A stretch of 64,000 bases of DNA from Marinococcus halotolerans DSM 16375 (GTDB lineage Bacteria; Bacillota; Bacilli; Bacillales; Marinococcaceae), in assembly GCF_000420725.1 (NCBI RefSeq), contig NZ_ATVM01000005.1, forward strand, positions 118,247-182,246. Direction: 5' to 3'. The notes below the pieces were generated by a model. The model worked only from the letters and a program-made list of their open reading frames with translations. It was not told the DNA's origin and did no database searches. Position 1 is the first letter of the stretch. Every line of letters starts with the position of its first letter. Shown piece by piece: positions 7,700-16,363 of this stretch. A program made the position numbers and the translations under genes.

Positions 7700-8599
7700 A
7701 TGAAATTTGCAAATACGACAGTGCCACAGGAAGTGCAGAACGAAAATGCTCAACGGCTGAGCAAAAGGCATATTTGGAATAAAGTATTTAAGGGTGTCTG
7801 TTTTGCGGCTACTGCTTTTAGCATACTGATGCTTCTCGTATTGCTGATACGAATACTCACTCAAGGAATTGGCTTTTTGGACTGGGGACTTGTAGCAAAT
7901 TTCGCTTCAAGAAATGCTGAGGATGCGGGATTGCTGGCAGCTTTAGCCGGGACAATCTGGCTTATGATGGTGGCGGCTCCGGTTTCTTTTATTTTGGGGG
8001 TCGGCACGGCAGTGTATCTGGAAGAATACGCACCAAGCAACAAATTTACGAATTTGCTTCAAACAAATATTTCCAACCTTGCCGGCGTTCCCTCCGTCGT
8101 TTTCGGGCTGTTGGGGCTTACGATATTTAACCGGCTGATGGGAATGGGGGCAAGTGTGGTAGCAGGTGGTCTGACGCTTTCCCTGCTTGTTCTTCCAATT
8201 ATCGTGGTGGCTTCCAGAGAGGCTATCAGCGCAGTGCCAACAGATGTTAAGCAGGCCTCCTACGCGATGGGAGCAACAAAATGGCAGACGATTTTTAGAA
8301 TTGTTATTCCATCAGCTTTACCAGGAGTGCTTACAGGTACGATTTTAGCTTTATCCCGGGCTATTGGGGAAACAGCGCCAATTTTAGTGCTAGGAGCCTT
8401 AACATACGTTGCCGCTACACCTTCCGGTTTACTTTCAAGTTTCACGGCAATGCCAGTACAGATTTACAACTGGACTGGACGCCCTCAACAGGAATTTCAA
8501 GACATTGCGGCAGCAGGAATCATCATTTTACTGTTGATGCTTTTATTCATGAATTCGATTGCTGTATTTATCAGAAGCAAATTCCAAAAACGCTTTTAA
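7700..8599 (+). CDS. pstA: phosphate ABC transporter permease PstA
   Basis: Second permease of the Pst importer, pairing with PstC. The 299-aa product has six predicted membrane segments and the permease motif [25 protein letters not shown] at about residues 185-210. Its start codon directly abuts the pstC stop. A cytoplasmic N-terminal tail of about 35 residues precedes the first membrane segment. pstB follows after 28 bp. Confidence 0.95.
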   Translation: MKFANTTVPQEVQNENAQRLSKRHIWNKVFKGVCFAATAFSILMLLVLLIRILTQGIGFLDWGLVANFASRNAEDAGLLAALAGTIWLMMVAAPVSFILGVGTAVYLEEYAPSNKFTNLLQTNISNLAGVPSVVFGLLGLTIFNRLMGMGASVVAGGLTLSLLVLPIIVVASREAISAVPTDVKQASYAMGATKWQTIFRIVIPSALPGVLTGTILALSRAIGETAPILVLGALTYVAATPSGLLSSFTAMPVQIYNWTGRPQQEFQDIAAAGIIILLLMLLFMNSIAVFIRSKFQKRF

Positions 8600-8627
8600 T
8601 AAAGGAAACAATGAAAGGGGAAGCAGT

Positions 8628-9446
8628 ATGCAGACCAAGCATGAAAACCGTTCAGTAGAAGGACACAAGACCGTGAATGAAGAGGAAAAAGTGCCGCTTG
8701 CTTACAATGTAGATCAGTTGAATCTCTGGTACGCTGACAATCACGCGCTACAGGATATTTCGATGGAAATCCCGGAAAAGTCAGTAACAGCCATTATTGG
8801 TCCTTCCGGCTGCGGCAAATCGACATTTATTAAAACCTTAAACCGGATGACCGAAATGAATCCGATTGTAAAAACAAATGGCTCCATTAAATACCGGGAG
8901 AACGAGATTTTTGCAAAGAATTTTAGTGTTGAATATCTTCGTACTAAAGTGGGTATGGTTTTTCAAAATCCGAATCCTTTCCCCAAGTCGATTTATGAAA
9001 ATGTAATATACGGGCCGAAAATTCATGGCATCAAAGATAAAAAAACACTCGATGAAATCGTGGAAAAAAGTCTGAAGAAAGCGGCTATCTGGGACGAAAC
9101 AAAAGATCGCCTGAAAGAAAATGCCTTCGGGCTTTCCGGCGGCCAGCAGCAGCGTCTTTGCATAGCCCGCTGTCTGGCAATTGAACCTGACATCATTTTA
9201 ATGGATGAGCCTACGTCTGCACTGGATCCGATTTCTACGCTGAAGATTGAAGAGCTTGTCCAGGAGCTGAAAAAAGACTATACGATTGTCATTGTTACCC
9301 ATAACATGCAGCAGGCAGCCCGGATATCAGACAACACTGCCTTCTTCTTAAATGGTGTTATCGTAGAGCATGATCAAACAGATAAAATCTTTTCATCGCC
9401 GGCAAAAAAAGAAACAGAAGATTATATTTCCGGCAGGTTCGGCTAA
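8628..9446 (+). CDS. pstB: phosphate ABC transporter ATP-binding protein PstB
   Basis: ATPase that powers PstCA. The 272-aa product shows Walker [10 protein letters not shown] (about residues 60-68), the Q-loop in [22 protein letters not shown], the signature LSGGQQQR, Walker B IILMDEP and the H-loop [11 protein letters not shown] 8628 follows AAAGGGG. Only one pstB is present, unlike B. subtilis, which has pstBA and pstBB. phoU follows after 22 bp. Confidence 0.96.
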   Translation: MQTKHENRSVEGHKTVNEEEKVPLAYNVDQLNLWYADNHALQDISMEIPEKSVTAIIGPSGCGKSTFIKTLNRMTEMNPIVKTNGSIKYRENEIFAKNFSVEYLRTKVGMVFQNPNPFPKSIYENVIYGPKIHGIKDKKTLDEIVEKSLKKAAIWDETKDRLKENAFGLSGGQQQRLCIARCLAIEPDIILMDEPTSALDPISTLKIEELVQELKKDYTIVIVTHNMQQAARISDNTAFFLNGVIVEHDQTDKIFSSPAKKETEDYISGRFG

Positions 9447-9468
9447 GCCGGAAGAAAGAGGCGGAATA

Positions 9469-10125
9469 ATGGGCGTTCGAAAGGCGTATGAGCAGGACTT
9501 GACGTATTTAAAGCAGGAAATACTCGATATGGGCAAATATGTTAAGTATGCTTTCGAGCAATCTCTGCTCGCGTTAAAAACCAATGATAACCAGTCACTT
9601 GCCCGGGAGATTGTTACAGATGATAAAAATATCAATTCCATGGAGCTGAAAATCATGGATGCTGCGACACTGACCATTGCCAAGCAACAGCCGGTGGCGA
9701 CAGATCTGCGCCGTTGCATCGTGGCTTTAAAAATGGCCAGTGATCTCGAGCGTATGGCAGATATTGCAGTCGATATTGCTAAAGCCTCGGCCAGGCTGAG
9801 CGAAAACAAAAGTCGGGAGGACATCGACCAGTTAATTGATATGGCGGAAATTTCCAAACAAATGTTTGACCAGGCGATGGAAGCCTATGAAAATCAGGAA
9901 CTGATGCATGCCCAGCGTGTGGCTTCTTTAGATGATCATGTGGACAGCAAATACAAGTTGTTTATACAGAAACAGCTTCGTCAGAGTGCTGATGAAGTGT
10001 TGTTGGAGGATATTACTCAGCTGTCTTTTATCGGCCGCTACATTGAGAGATTTGCAGATCATACAACCAACCTGGCGGAATGGGTCGTCTATGAAGTGAA
10101 CGGGCATCATTTTGATTTAAATTAA
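9469..10125 (+). CDS. phoU: phosphate signalling protein PhoU
   Basis: PhoU links Pst transport activity to the PhoR sensor and represses phosphate uptake when phosphate is ample. The 218-aa all-helical product has the two PhoU repeats with the metal-binding pattern in both: KMASDLERMADIAVDIA (first) and FIGRYIERFADHTTNLAEW (second). The ATG at 9469 lies after a GAGGCGG site; the frame is open further upstream inside pstB without a binding site. B. subtilis 168 lacks phoU in this operon, so the layout is closer to other bacilli. A terminator follows. Confidence 0.94.
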   Translation: MGVRKAYEQDLTYLKQEILDMGKYVKYAFEQSLLALKTNDNQSLAREIVTDDKNINSMELKIMDAATLTIAKQQPVATDLRRCIVALKMASDLERMADIAVDIAKASARLSENKSREDIDQLIDMAEISKQMFDQAMEAYENQELMHAQRVASLDDHVDSKYKLFIQKQLRQSADEVLLEDITQLSFIGRYIERFADHTTNLAEWVVYEVNGHHFDLN

Positions 10126-10142
10126 AAATACGCAGAATGCAG

Positions 10143-10168
10143 TCTCCGCCTAATGGCGGGGGCTTTTT
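10143..10168 (+). terminator. intrinsic terminator after phoU
   Basis: CCGCC-TAAT-GGCGG stem with further pairing outside, then GGCTTTTT. It closes the pst operon. Confidence 0.8.
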
Positions 10169-10243
10169 ATGCTTTCCCTTGGGTTTCTCAGACACGCAGG
10201 CGGCTGAATTACCTGGGAGGAAAAATTTAACCAGCTATTATCT

Positions 10244-10270
10244 CAAACACCTGCTCCGGTCTGTCGATAT
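10244..10270 (+). promoter_or_regulatory. candidate SigD (motility sigma) promoter for cheA-cheW
   Basis: CAAA (10244-10247), exactly 15 bp, then GTCGATAT (10263-10270). The SigD consensus is TAAA-N15-GCCGATAT, so the -10 matches 7 of 8 and the -35 matches 3 of 4. It lies 65 bp before the cheA start, and its target is a chemotaxis gene. Confidence 0.65.
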
Positions 10271-10334
10271 AAAAAGAGAAGAAGATGCAGCACACTATCG
10301 ACTAGTATTGAGTTCAAAAGGCGGAGGTACGGGC

Positions 10335-12305
10335 ATGAGCCATACGGAATATTTGGATATGTTTATTGAAGAAAGCCAGGAGCACATTCAGGCGATTAAC
10401 GTTCACCTGCTTGAGCTTGAAAAGCAGCCGGAGGACGAAACGGTCATCGGGGAAATTTTTCGTTCGGCCCATACGATGAAAGGTATGGCCGGAACGATGG
10501 GATATGAGGATTTGACGAATGTGACACACGCCCTCGAAAATGTTCTCGACCAAATGCGTGAAAAAACAAGGCTTGCAGATGCAGAAACGATGGATGTCCT
10601 GCTTGAAGCAGCAGATGTTGCCGAAGAAATCGTAGAGGACATCGCTTCTGGCGGTGAGGGGAAAAAGGATATACAGGCTATTACGGCAAAGCTGCTGGGC
10701 CAAAGCATGCGGTCTGAGGCGGATAAGGAAACAAAAGAAAAATCCAGTATTAACATGGATTGGAATGAATACGACCGGGCAGTGATCGCCCAGTCTGTGG
10801 AGAGTGGGATGCAGGGCTATACGATGCAGATCACCCTTGCGGACAACGCCATGCTAAAAGCAGCACGGGCCTATATGGTATTTGAAGCTCTTGAAGCAGA
10901 CGGCCACGTTATTAAATCAGTGCCGGAAGCTTCAGATATTGAAGCGGAGCAATTTGATAACGAATTTATCGTAGCGGTAGTAACGACCGCCGCAAAAGAA
11001 GATCTGGTGAACCGGGTGGCTGCTGTCTCGGAAATTGAAACAGTGGTGGCAGAGGAAATTGAAATAACGGTCAGCACAGACAATGAGGCTCGTTTGGAAA
11101 AAACGCCTTCTTCGGAGACAAAAGAATCCAGCTCGCCGGAACGCAAACGTGCAGAGACGAACAAAACGATTCGGGTCAATATTGACCGGCTGGATAAATT
11201 GATGAACCTGTTTGAAGAGCTGGTTATCGACCGGGGACGCCTTGAGCGTATATCCGAGGAAATAAGAAGCAGCGAATTGACAGAAACAGTGGAAAGAATG
11301 TCACGTACAACCGGGAGCCTGCAGGAAATTATTTTACACATGCGGATGGTGCCGGTCGATCAGGTGTTCAGTCGTTTCCCGAAAATGGTTCGCAGCCTGT
11401 CGAGAGATCTTGGTAAACAGATTAAGCTTGAAGTCATTGGTGCAGAAACTGAACTTGATCGTTCTATTATTGATGAAATCGGGGACCCGCTTGTCCATCT
11501 GATACGAAATTCAATCGATCACGGCATTGAAATGCCCGAAAAGAGAAGGCAGAACGGCAAACCGGAAGAGGGTCATGTCGAGCTGCGGGCTTATCACAGC
11601 GGCAATCATGTGTATATCGAAATCGAAGATGACGGCGGCGGAATCGATCGTGAACGCGTGCTAAAAAAGGCTGTAGAAAATGGCGTAATAGCTGCCGAAG
11701 ACGCTGATACGCTGACGGATTACGATGTTCATCAATTTATTTTTTCCGCAGGCTTCAGTACCGTTGATGAAGTGACCGACCTGTCAGGACGCGGGGTGGG
11801 GCTGGATGTAGTAAAAAATACGTTTGAATCACTCGGCGGCGTTATCAGTGTGCATTCTGAAAAAGGAAAAGGAACCAGGTTCAGTATTCAGCTTCCCCTG
11901 ACCCTGTCGATTATTGATGTGATGCTTGTGGATGTGGGGGAGGAGCATTACGGACTGCCGCTTACTTCTATCGTGGAGACAGCAAGTATTAAGAGCAGCA
12001 GCATTTTTTATGTGCACAAACGGAAAATGATCGATTTCCGCGGAAATATTATTCCGGTGATGTTTTTGGAGGATGTATTTGAAGTCCCGGTGGAGCGTGA
12101 GTGGGATCGTGAAAACTATTCTGTCGTAGTCGTGCATAAAGGAGAAAAGATGGCCGCGCTGGTCGTCGACAGTTTTATTGGCCAGCAGGATGTCGTATTA
12201 AAATCACTCGGCCATTATTTGCGGGACGTGCGTGCCATCTCAGGAGCTACGATTCTCGGAGACGGCAATGTAGCATTAATTGTAGATACGAATGCCCTAT
12301 TGTAA
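10335..12305 (+). CDS. cheA: chemotaxis histidine kinase CheA
   Basis: CheA is the sensor kinase of the chemotaxis array; it phosphorylates CheY and CheB. The 656-aa product contains all five domains: P1 with phospho-accepting H46 in RSAHTMKG; a P2-like CheY-binding region (about 150-260); P3 dimerisation (IRVNIDRLDKLMNLFEELV); the P4 ATPase (N-box HLIRNSIDHGIE, G-boxes DDGGGID and GRGVGLDVV); and a CheW-like P5. ATG 10335 follows GGCGGAGGT. cheW follows 12 bp later. In B. subtilis cheA lies in the long fla/che operon; here it is detached with its own SigD-type promoter. Confidence 0.95.
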   Translation: MSHTEYLDMFIEESQEHIQAINVHLLELEKQPEDETVIGEIFRSAHTMKGMAGTMGYEDLTNVTHALENVLDQMREKTRLADAETMDVLLEAADVAEEIVEDIASGGEGKKDIQAITAKLLGQSMRSEADKETKEKSSINMDWNEYDRAVIAQSVESGMQGYTMQITLADNAMLKAARAYMVFEALEADGHVIKSVPEASDIEAEQFDNEFIVAVVTTAAKEDLVNRVAAVSEIETVVAEEIEITVSTDNEARLEKTPSSETKESSSPERKRAETNKTIRVNIDRLDKLMNLFEELVIDRGRLERISEEIRSSELTETVERMSRTTGSLQEIILHMRMVPVDQVFSRFPKMVRSLSRDLGKQIKLEVIGAETELDRSIIDEIGDPLVHLIRNSIDHGIEMPEKRRQNGKPEEGHVELRAYHSGNHVYIEIEDDGGGIDRERVLKKAVENGVIAAEDADTLTDYDVHQFIFSAGFSTVDEVTDLSGRGVGLDVVKNTFESLGGVISVHSEKGKGTRFSIQLPLTLSIIDVMLVDVGEEHYGLPLTSIVETASIKSSSIFYVHKRKMIDFRGNIIPVMFLEDVFEVPVEREWDRENYSVVVVHKGEKMAALVVDSFIGQQDVVLKSLGHYLRDVRAISGATILGDGNVALIVDTNALL

Positions 12306-12317
12306 GGAGGAAGTATT

Positions 12318-12770
12318 GTGACGGAAGAAAATGCTGTGAAAAAAGTCATTATATTCCGATTGGAGACCGAAGAATACGGAGTTGAAGTAACTCATGTCCA
12401 GTCGATTGAACGCATGCAGAATTTCACCCGTATACCAAATGCTGAAAAAAGTATTCGCGGCGTAATTAATCTGCGGGGTGTCATTATACCAATTATAGAT
12501 CTTCGAAAAAGGCTCTCCTATGAAGAGGTTCCGTATACAGAAGAAACCCGGATTTTGATTTTAGCACTTGAAGGCAATCACGCCGGTCTTATAGTTGACG
12601 CAGCAAACGATGTGATGGATGTATTTGAAAGTGAAATCGGAGCGCCCCCACAGGCTCTGTCCAAGGAAGAACAAATGTATTTAAAAAATGTCATCAAGAA
12701 AGAAAGCCGCGTATTCACTCTTTTAAATGTTCACGCAGTTGTCGAAGCTTTGGAGACGGCGTCTGTTTGA
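12318..12770 (+). CDS. cheW: chemotaxis adaptor CheW
   Basis: CheW bridges chemoreceptors and CheA in the array. The 150-aa single-domain product has the CheW signature VIIFRLETEEYGVEVTHVQSIE near the N-terminus and SIRGVINLRGVIIPIIDLRKRL at about residues 45-66. GTG 12318 lies 7 bases after AAGGAGG. It is co-transcribed with cheA and ended by a terminator. Confidence 0.94.
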   Translation: MTEENAVKKVIIFRLETEEYGVEVTHVQSIERMQNFTRIPNAEKSIRGVINLRGVIIPIIDLRKRLSYEEVPYTEETRILILALEGNHAGLIVDAANDVMDVFESEIGAPPQALSKEEQMYLKNVIKKESRVFTLLNVHAVVEALETASV

Positions 12771-12774
12771 TTCC

Positions 12775-12816
12775 AAGGGCTGTTCTCCTTTAGTATAGGA
12801 GAAAGAGTCCTTTTTC
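12775..12816 (+). terminator. intrinsic terminator after cheW
   Basis: TTCTCCT and AGGAGAA form the inner stem, AAGGGCT and AGTCCTT extend it, and a T-run follows. Confidence 0.75.
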
Positions 12817-12962
12817 TTATGAGTGAAACGTAAATTAAAGAAGGAAGCAGGCAGCGGAAATATATTCACAGGACTGTACGCCGCAGATAGAACAAGGTAT
12901 GATGTTAACAGCGGCGCCATACAGCGTGCGTTCGAAATTTTATATAATGGGGACATGCTTCC

Positions 12963-14144
12963 ATGAGTTTACATCAATCGACCGAAGAAAAGCAGTATGA
13001 TATCAACATGATGTTTGTATTGTTTTTGTTCGCAGTAGTCAGCTGTTTCTATATTTTTCAGGCTCAGCAGCTCGAACAATATGAAGGCAATTTTATGATC
13101 CAGCAGATTATCTTTTTCGTGCTGGCTTTTGCCATTATGATGGTAGTTCTACATTTTGATTTTGAGTATTATCTGGTACTGCACTGGTTTTTATATGCTT
13201 TTGGACTGGCTCTTTTAGCAGGGCTGCTGGTCGCTCCGGCAAGTATTGCTCCGGTGATTAATGGGGCGCAGTCATGGTATGTAATACCGGGTCTCGGACA
13301 GTTCCAGCCTGCAGAATTTATGAGAATTTTTCTGATTTTAACACTCAGCGCCATCATTTATAATCACCATACAGAGTACAGTGGAAGCAAAAGCATGCGC
13401 TCTGATTTCATACTTATAGGGAAAATGTTTCTGCCGACCCTTCCCGTCATTTTGCTTCTGGCAACACAGCCGGACATGGGGAGTGTCATGCTCGTAGGAG
13501 CTATTTTCGTTTCCCTTCTGGTGGTCTCGGGCATCTCCTATAAAATATTGGCAGTAGCTATCGGTGGTCCGCTTTTAGCGATACTTGGATTTGTCTTTTC
13601 TTTTTTCCAGTTTCCCAATTTGATGGAGCGATTTGTATTTTCCAATATGGATCCTTATCAGGTAAGCAGGATCCAGGGCTGGCTGAACCCGTTTGAAAAT
13701 CAGGATGCTGGTTTTCAAACAGCAAGAGCATTGACTGCTATCGGCTCCGGAAGATTATTCGGCAACGACGGAGATCAGGTGTACATTCCGGAAGCCCACA
13801 CGGATTTCATTTTCGCCGTTATTGGCTCTGTCCATGGTTTTCTGGGCGGCGCTATGGTCATCACCCTTTATTTTGTGCTGCTTTATCAGATTCTTCTGAT
13901 CAGCATGCGTTCGCATAACGCTTACGGCAAATACATCTGTGCAGGTGTTATCGGATTGTTTGCTTTCCAGGTATTTCAAAATATCGGGCAAAGCCTTGGC
14001 CTTCTTCCAGTCACTGGCTTTACGCTTCCGCTTCTCAGTTACGGAGGAAGCTCGCTTGTCGGGACCATGTTTATTTTAGGGATCGTAATGAGTGTACGCT
14101 ATCATTCAAAAAATTATTTCTTTGCCCACCATAAAAATCAGTAA
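12963..14144 (+). CDS. rodA: SEDS-family peptidoglycan polymerase, RodA type
   Basis: SEDS glycosyltransferase that polymerises peptidoglycan glycan strands with a partner class B PBP. The 393-aa product has about ten membrane segments. Family motifs are APVINGAQSWYVIPGLGQFQPAEFMRI, ATQPDMGSVM, VYIPEAHTDFIFAVIGS and LPLLSYGGSS. Sequence resemblance is closer to B. subtilis RodA (YwcF) than to FtsW. A TATAAT (12943-12948) sits very close to the ATG, with GGGGA 9 bases before it, so the 5' leader may be very short. It stands alone between terminators. Confidence 0.85.
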   Translation: MSLHQSTEEKQYDINMMFVLFLFAVVSCFYIFQAQQLEQYEGNFMIQQIIFFVLAFAIMMVVLHFDFEYYLVLHWFLYAFGLALLAGLLVAPASIAPVINGAQSWYVIPGLGQFQPAEFMRIFLILTLSAIIYNHHTEYSGSKSMRSDFILIGKMFLPTLPVILLLATQPDMGSVMLVGAIFVSLLVVSGISYKILAVAIGGPLLAILGFVFSFFQFPNLMERFVFSNMDPYQVSRIQGWLNPFENQDAGFQTARALTAIGSGRLFGNDGDQVYIPEAHTDFIFAVIGSVHGFLGGAMVITLYFVLLYQILLISMRSHNAYGKYICAGVIGLFAFQVFQNIGQSLGLLPVTGFTLPLLSYGGSSLVGTMFILGIVMSVRYHSKNYFFAHHKNQ

Positions 14145-14173
14145 AAGCCAGCCGGGTGTCGGCTGGCTTTTGT
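14143..14173 (+). terminator. terminator between rodA and the convergent yvrJ-like gene
   Basis: A 12-bp perfect stem (AAAAGCCAGCCG and complement) with T-run on the + strand and a matching A-run before it, so it can serve both strands. Confidence 0.9.
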
Positions 14174-14362
14174 TTATGGTTTTTTGACATGCATGGAATC
14201 CTTTGAGGGTTTGGCTCTTCTCGAAGATGAGAAAAGCTGCTCGCTCTGCCTTTGCACGGTCCAGATGAGCGTATCCAGCTTCCGCTCCATCCGGTAAACA
14301 AGAAAAAAGGCAAGCATGACAGCCGCTCCCTGGTCTCCGGCCAGTTGTATCCATTCCTCCAT
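14174..14362 (-). CDS. YvrJ family small protein
   Basis: A 62-aa protein of the YvrJ family. One hydrophobic segment (about residues 13-23, AAVMLAFFLVY) is followed by the family pattern RMERKLDTLIWTV. Function unknown. AAAGGAGG lies well placed before the ATG. It is the last of three adjacent minus-strand small genes (DUF1659, DUF2922, YvrJ), a grouping seen repeatedly in bacilli. Confidence 0.8.
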   Translation of the reverse strand: MEEWIQLAGDQGAAVMLAFFLVYRMERKLDTLIWTVQRQSEQLFSSSRRAKPSKDSMHVKKP

Positions 14363-14416
14363 GACTAAGCCTCCTTTATAAAGAATCCCCCAGCCTGAAG
14401 GGCTGAGGGAATCGGG

Positions 14417-14638
14417 TTAATTGGTTTCCCAGATAGTGTCTACGTTTCGTTCCACGACTCTTGCGTACACTTTTTTAGTGACGATACCATCGCTTGTAAA
14501 AAAGGCTTCCTTAGCAATAATGGAGTCCATTAAGGCCTCTACTGCCGTTTCATCCACCGGTTCTGCCGGATCTTCAATCGAAAGGGTAGTAGCTTTGCCA
14601 AAATCACTTTCAAAACGCAGCTGCAGTTGTTTGCTCAT
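14417..14638 (-). CDS. DUF2922 family small protein
   Basis: A 73-aa protein matching the DUF2922 pattern: LQLRFESDFGKATTLSIEDPAEPVDETAVEALMDSII, with a C-terminal strand-rich part ending VERNVDTIW. Function unknown. I chose ATG 14638, which has AGGAGG 8 bases upstream; the frame runs three codons further to a GTG that overlaps the site. It lies between the DUF1659 and YvrJ genes. Confidence 0.75.
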   Translation of the reverse strand: MSKQLQLRFESDFGKATTLSIEDPAEPVDETAVEALMDSIIAKEAFFTSDGIVTKKVYARVVERNVDTIWETN

Positions 14639-14674
14639 CTTCATCACCTCCTGTGTTTGAAATTACTTCCGGCT

Positions 14675-14899
14675 TTACAACGGGGCCGGTGCCTGCATGT
14701 TGTACTCGTTGTTGCGCTGTACGCTCTGCACGACGTAAGGCTGGAGCATAGCAATACTATCCGCAATTTCCTGCAGGTCATCGTCTGAAATTTCAGGATT
14801 GATGTTACGGAATGTTTTTCGTTTGTATTCGCCGCTTCCGTCTGCCCCGGTGCCTAAATAAAACTCAAAAGAAAGATTGGTTTTTGTTAATTGAGCCAT
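14675..14899 (-). CDS. DUF1659 family small protein
   Basis: A 74-aa protein of the DUF1659 type: N-terminal beta strands (KTNLSFEFYLGTGADGSGEYKRKTFRNINPEISDDDLQ, shown here in part) and a C-terminal helix (EIADSIAMLQPYVV). Function unknown. ATG 14899 has AAAGGAGGTGA upstream. First gene of the small-protein trio. Confidence 0.75.
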   Translation of the reverse strand: MAQLTKTNLSFEFYLGTGADGSGEYKRKTFRNINPEISDDDLQEIADSIAMLQPYVVQSVQRNNEYNMQAPAPL

Positions 14900-15022
14900 G
14901 TGTCTCACCTCCTTTCACCGTATATATTGACGGGCCGAAGCAAAAGGGGGGGGAGGGCTGTGTTTATTTTATGATGCTTATGGGAATATCACCATGGAAT
15001 GTTAATCGAAGGAGGATTTGCA

Positions 15023-15661
15023 ATGAACGTATTGGTAATTGGAGCGAACGGAAAAATTGCACGCCACCTGGTGGAGGAATTGAAGGAAACGGATCACCAC
15101 GTAACGGCGTTAATTAGAAAAGAAGAACAATCAGAAGAACTGAAGAGCCTGGGGGCGGACGAAACGATAGTTCGTGATCTGGAAGGAGATATTTCCGATG
15201 CTTTTGCGGGTAAAGATGCAGCTGTCTTTGCCGCTGGATCGGGCGGCCATACAGGGCCGGATAAGACCACCATTATCGACTTGTGGGGTTCGAGAAAATC
15301 GGTGGAAGCCTCCAAAGCCCACGGAGTGAAACGCTTCATCCAGGTAAGTTCGATGAATACGGATGAACCGGAGAACGGGCCGGAAAAAATGCGCCATTAC
15401 TTTATTGCTAAACGTGTAGCCGATGACTATCTTGAAGAGAGTGGTCTTGACTACACCATTGTACGGCCGGGAGTGCTCACAAACGATGACCCGAGCGGCA
15501 CCGTACAGTTAAAACAAAAACTGAATGAAAAAGGCGAAATCCCACGTGCCGATGTGGCAAAGGTAATCGCAGCTTCTCTCGATACGCCGGGTACTATCCG
15601 TAAAAAGTTTGATCTGATCAGCGGTGATCAGGAAATTATTGCAGCACTCAACGAATTATAA
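15023..15661 (+). CDS. NAD(P)-binding SDR-like oxidoreductase (YhfK-like)
   Basis: An atypical short-chain dehydrogenase/NmrA-like protein of 212 aa. The Rossmann motif GANGKIARHLVEEL is at the N-terminus. AAVFAAGSGGHTGPDKT, the SSM motif and YFIAKRVADDYLEESGLDYTIVRPG follow the NAD(P)H-binding family of B. subtilis YhfK. Substrate unknown; related proteins are flavin reductases or redox sensors. GGAGG lies 7 bases before the ATG. Monocistronic, with a terminator after it. Confidence 0.8.
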   Translation: MNVLVIGANGKIARHLVEELKETDHHVTALIRKEEQSEELKSLGADETIVRDLEGDISDAFAGKDAAVFAAGSGGHTGPDKTTIIDLWGSRKSVEASKAHGVKRFIQVSSMNTDEPENGPEKMRHYFIAKRVADDYLEESGLDYTIVRPGVLTNDDPSGTVQLKQKLNEKGEIPRADVAKVIAASLDTPGTIRKKFDLISGDQEIIAALNEL

Positions 15662-15672
15662 GAAGGAAAGCA

Positions 15673-15704
15673 AACAGCCGGCCCCGAACAGCCGGCTGTT
15701 TTTA
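15673..15704 (+). terminator. intrinsic terminator after the SDR gene
   Basis: AACAGCCGGC and GCCGGCTGTT form a 10-bp perfect stem followed by TTTTT. Confidence 0.9.
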
Positions 15705-15730
15705 CATAATGACCGTAGGAGGAAGCAGCC

Positions 15731-16363
15731 ATGATGAACAGTTCAGGCCCCCGGATTTCCGGAGGAGCTCTATGGTTAAACTTTTTTCTGCTGTTTGCAG
15801 CTGGTATTGTTATTATTGCTGCTGTGTTTCAGGGGGAGACTTTAATGTACATAAGCGGCTTATTTCCTTTAAGTACGGCTGCTGCCGATAGTTTTACCGG
15901 AGCCTGTACAGGAATAGCAGCGGGATTTTTCGCCTGGGGGGCATATAAAAAGCAGTGGTTTTCTGTGCCGGACAATACATATACCGATCTCTTAAAAGAA
16001 CTGATCCGCCGGCGGGGAAGCTTTTGGGCTGTAACAGTTGGTGCGGCAGTATCAGAAGAAATACTGTTCCGGGCAGCAGTGCTCGGGACACTGGTGCTTG
16101 TATTGCCGGATATCTTTGCTTTATGTGTTTCTTCATTTATTTTTATGCTGGTGCACGTGCCGCAATACGCCGGTCAGCAGCTGGTTCATGCATGGATTTT
16201 CATCCTGGGTCTTCTGCTCGGCGGGCTGCTTTTATGGCAGGGAACGCTATGGGGGGCTGTGGCTGCCCATGCCGGATACAATGCGGTTTCCTTTCTTATT
16301 TGGAAAAGAATGAAGCCATTCAGAAATGAACATTCTGAACCGGCGGATCAAAAACGTCAGTAG
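15731..16363 (+). CDS. CPBP family intramembrane metalloprotease
   Basis: A 210-aa membrane protein with about six hydrophobic segments and the CAAX-protease/bacteriocin-processing (CPBP, Abi) motifs: EEILFR at about residues 109-114, FMLVHVPQ at about 138-145 and WGAVAAHAGYNAVSF near the end. Related proteins are intramembrane proteases; the substrate cannot be guessed. AGGAGG lies 8 bases before the ATG. Its last 7 bases overlap the 3' end of the convergent LCP gene. Confidence 0.85.
   Translation: MMNSSGPRISGGALWLNFFLLFAAGIVIIAAVFQGETLMYISGLFPLSTAAADSFTGACTGIAAGFFAWGAYKKQWFSVPDNTYTDLLKELIRRRGSFWAVTVGAAVSEEILFRAAVLGTLVLVLPDIFALCVSSFIFMLVHVPQYAGQQLVHAWIFILGLLLGGLLLWQGTLWGAVAAHAGYNAVSFLIWKRMKPFRNEHSEPADQKRQ

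Noticed and set aside
15955..16329. Alternative-frame ORFs over the CPBP gene
   Set aside because: Cys- and Gly-rich out-of-frame translations without start sites; the CPBP frame has the EExxxR motif.
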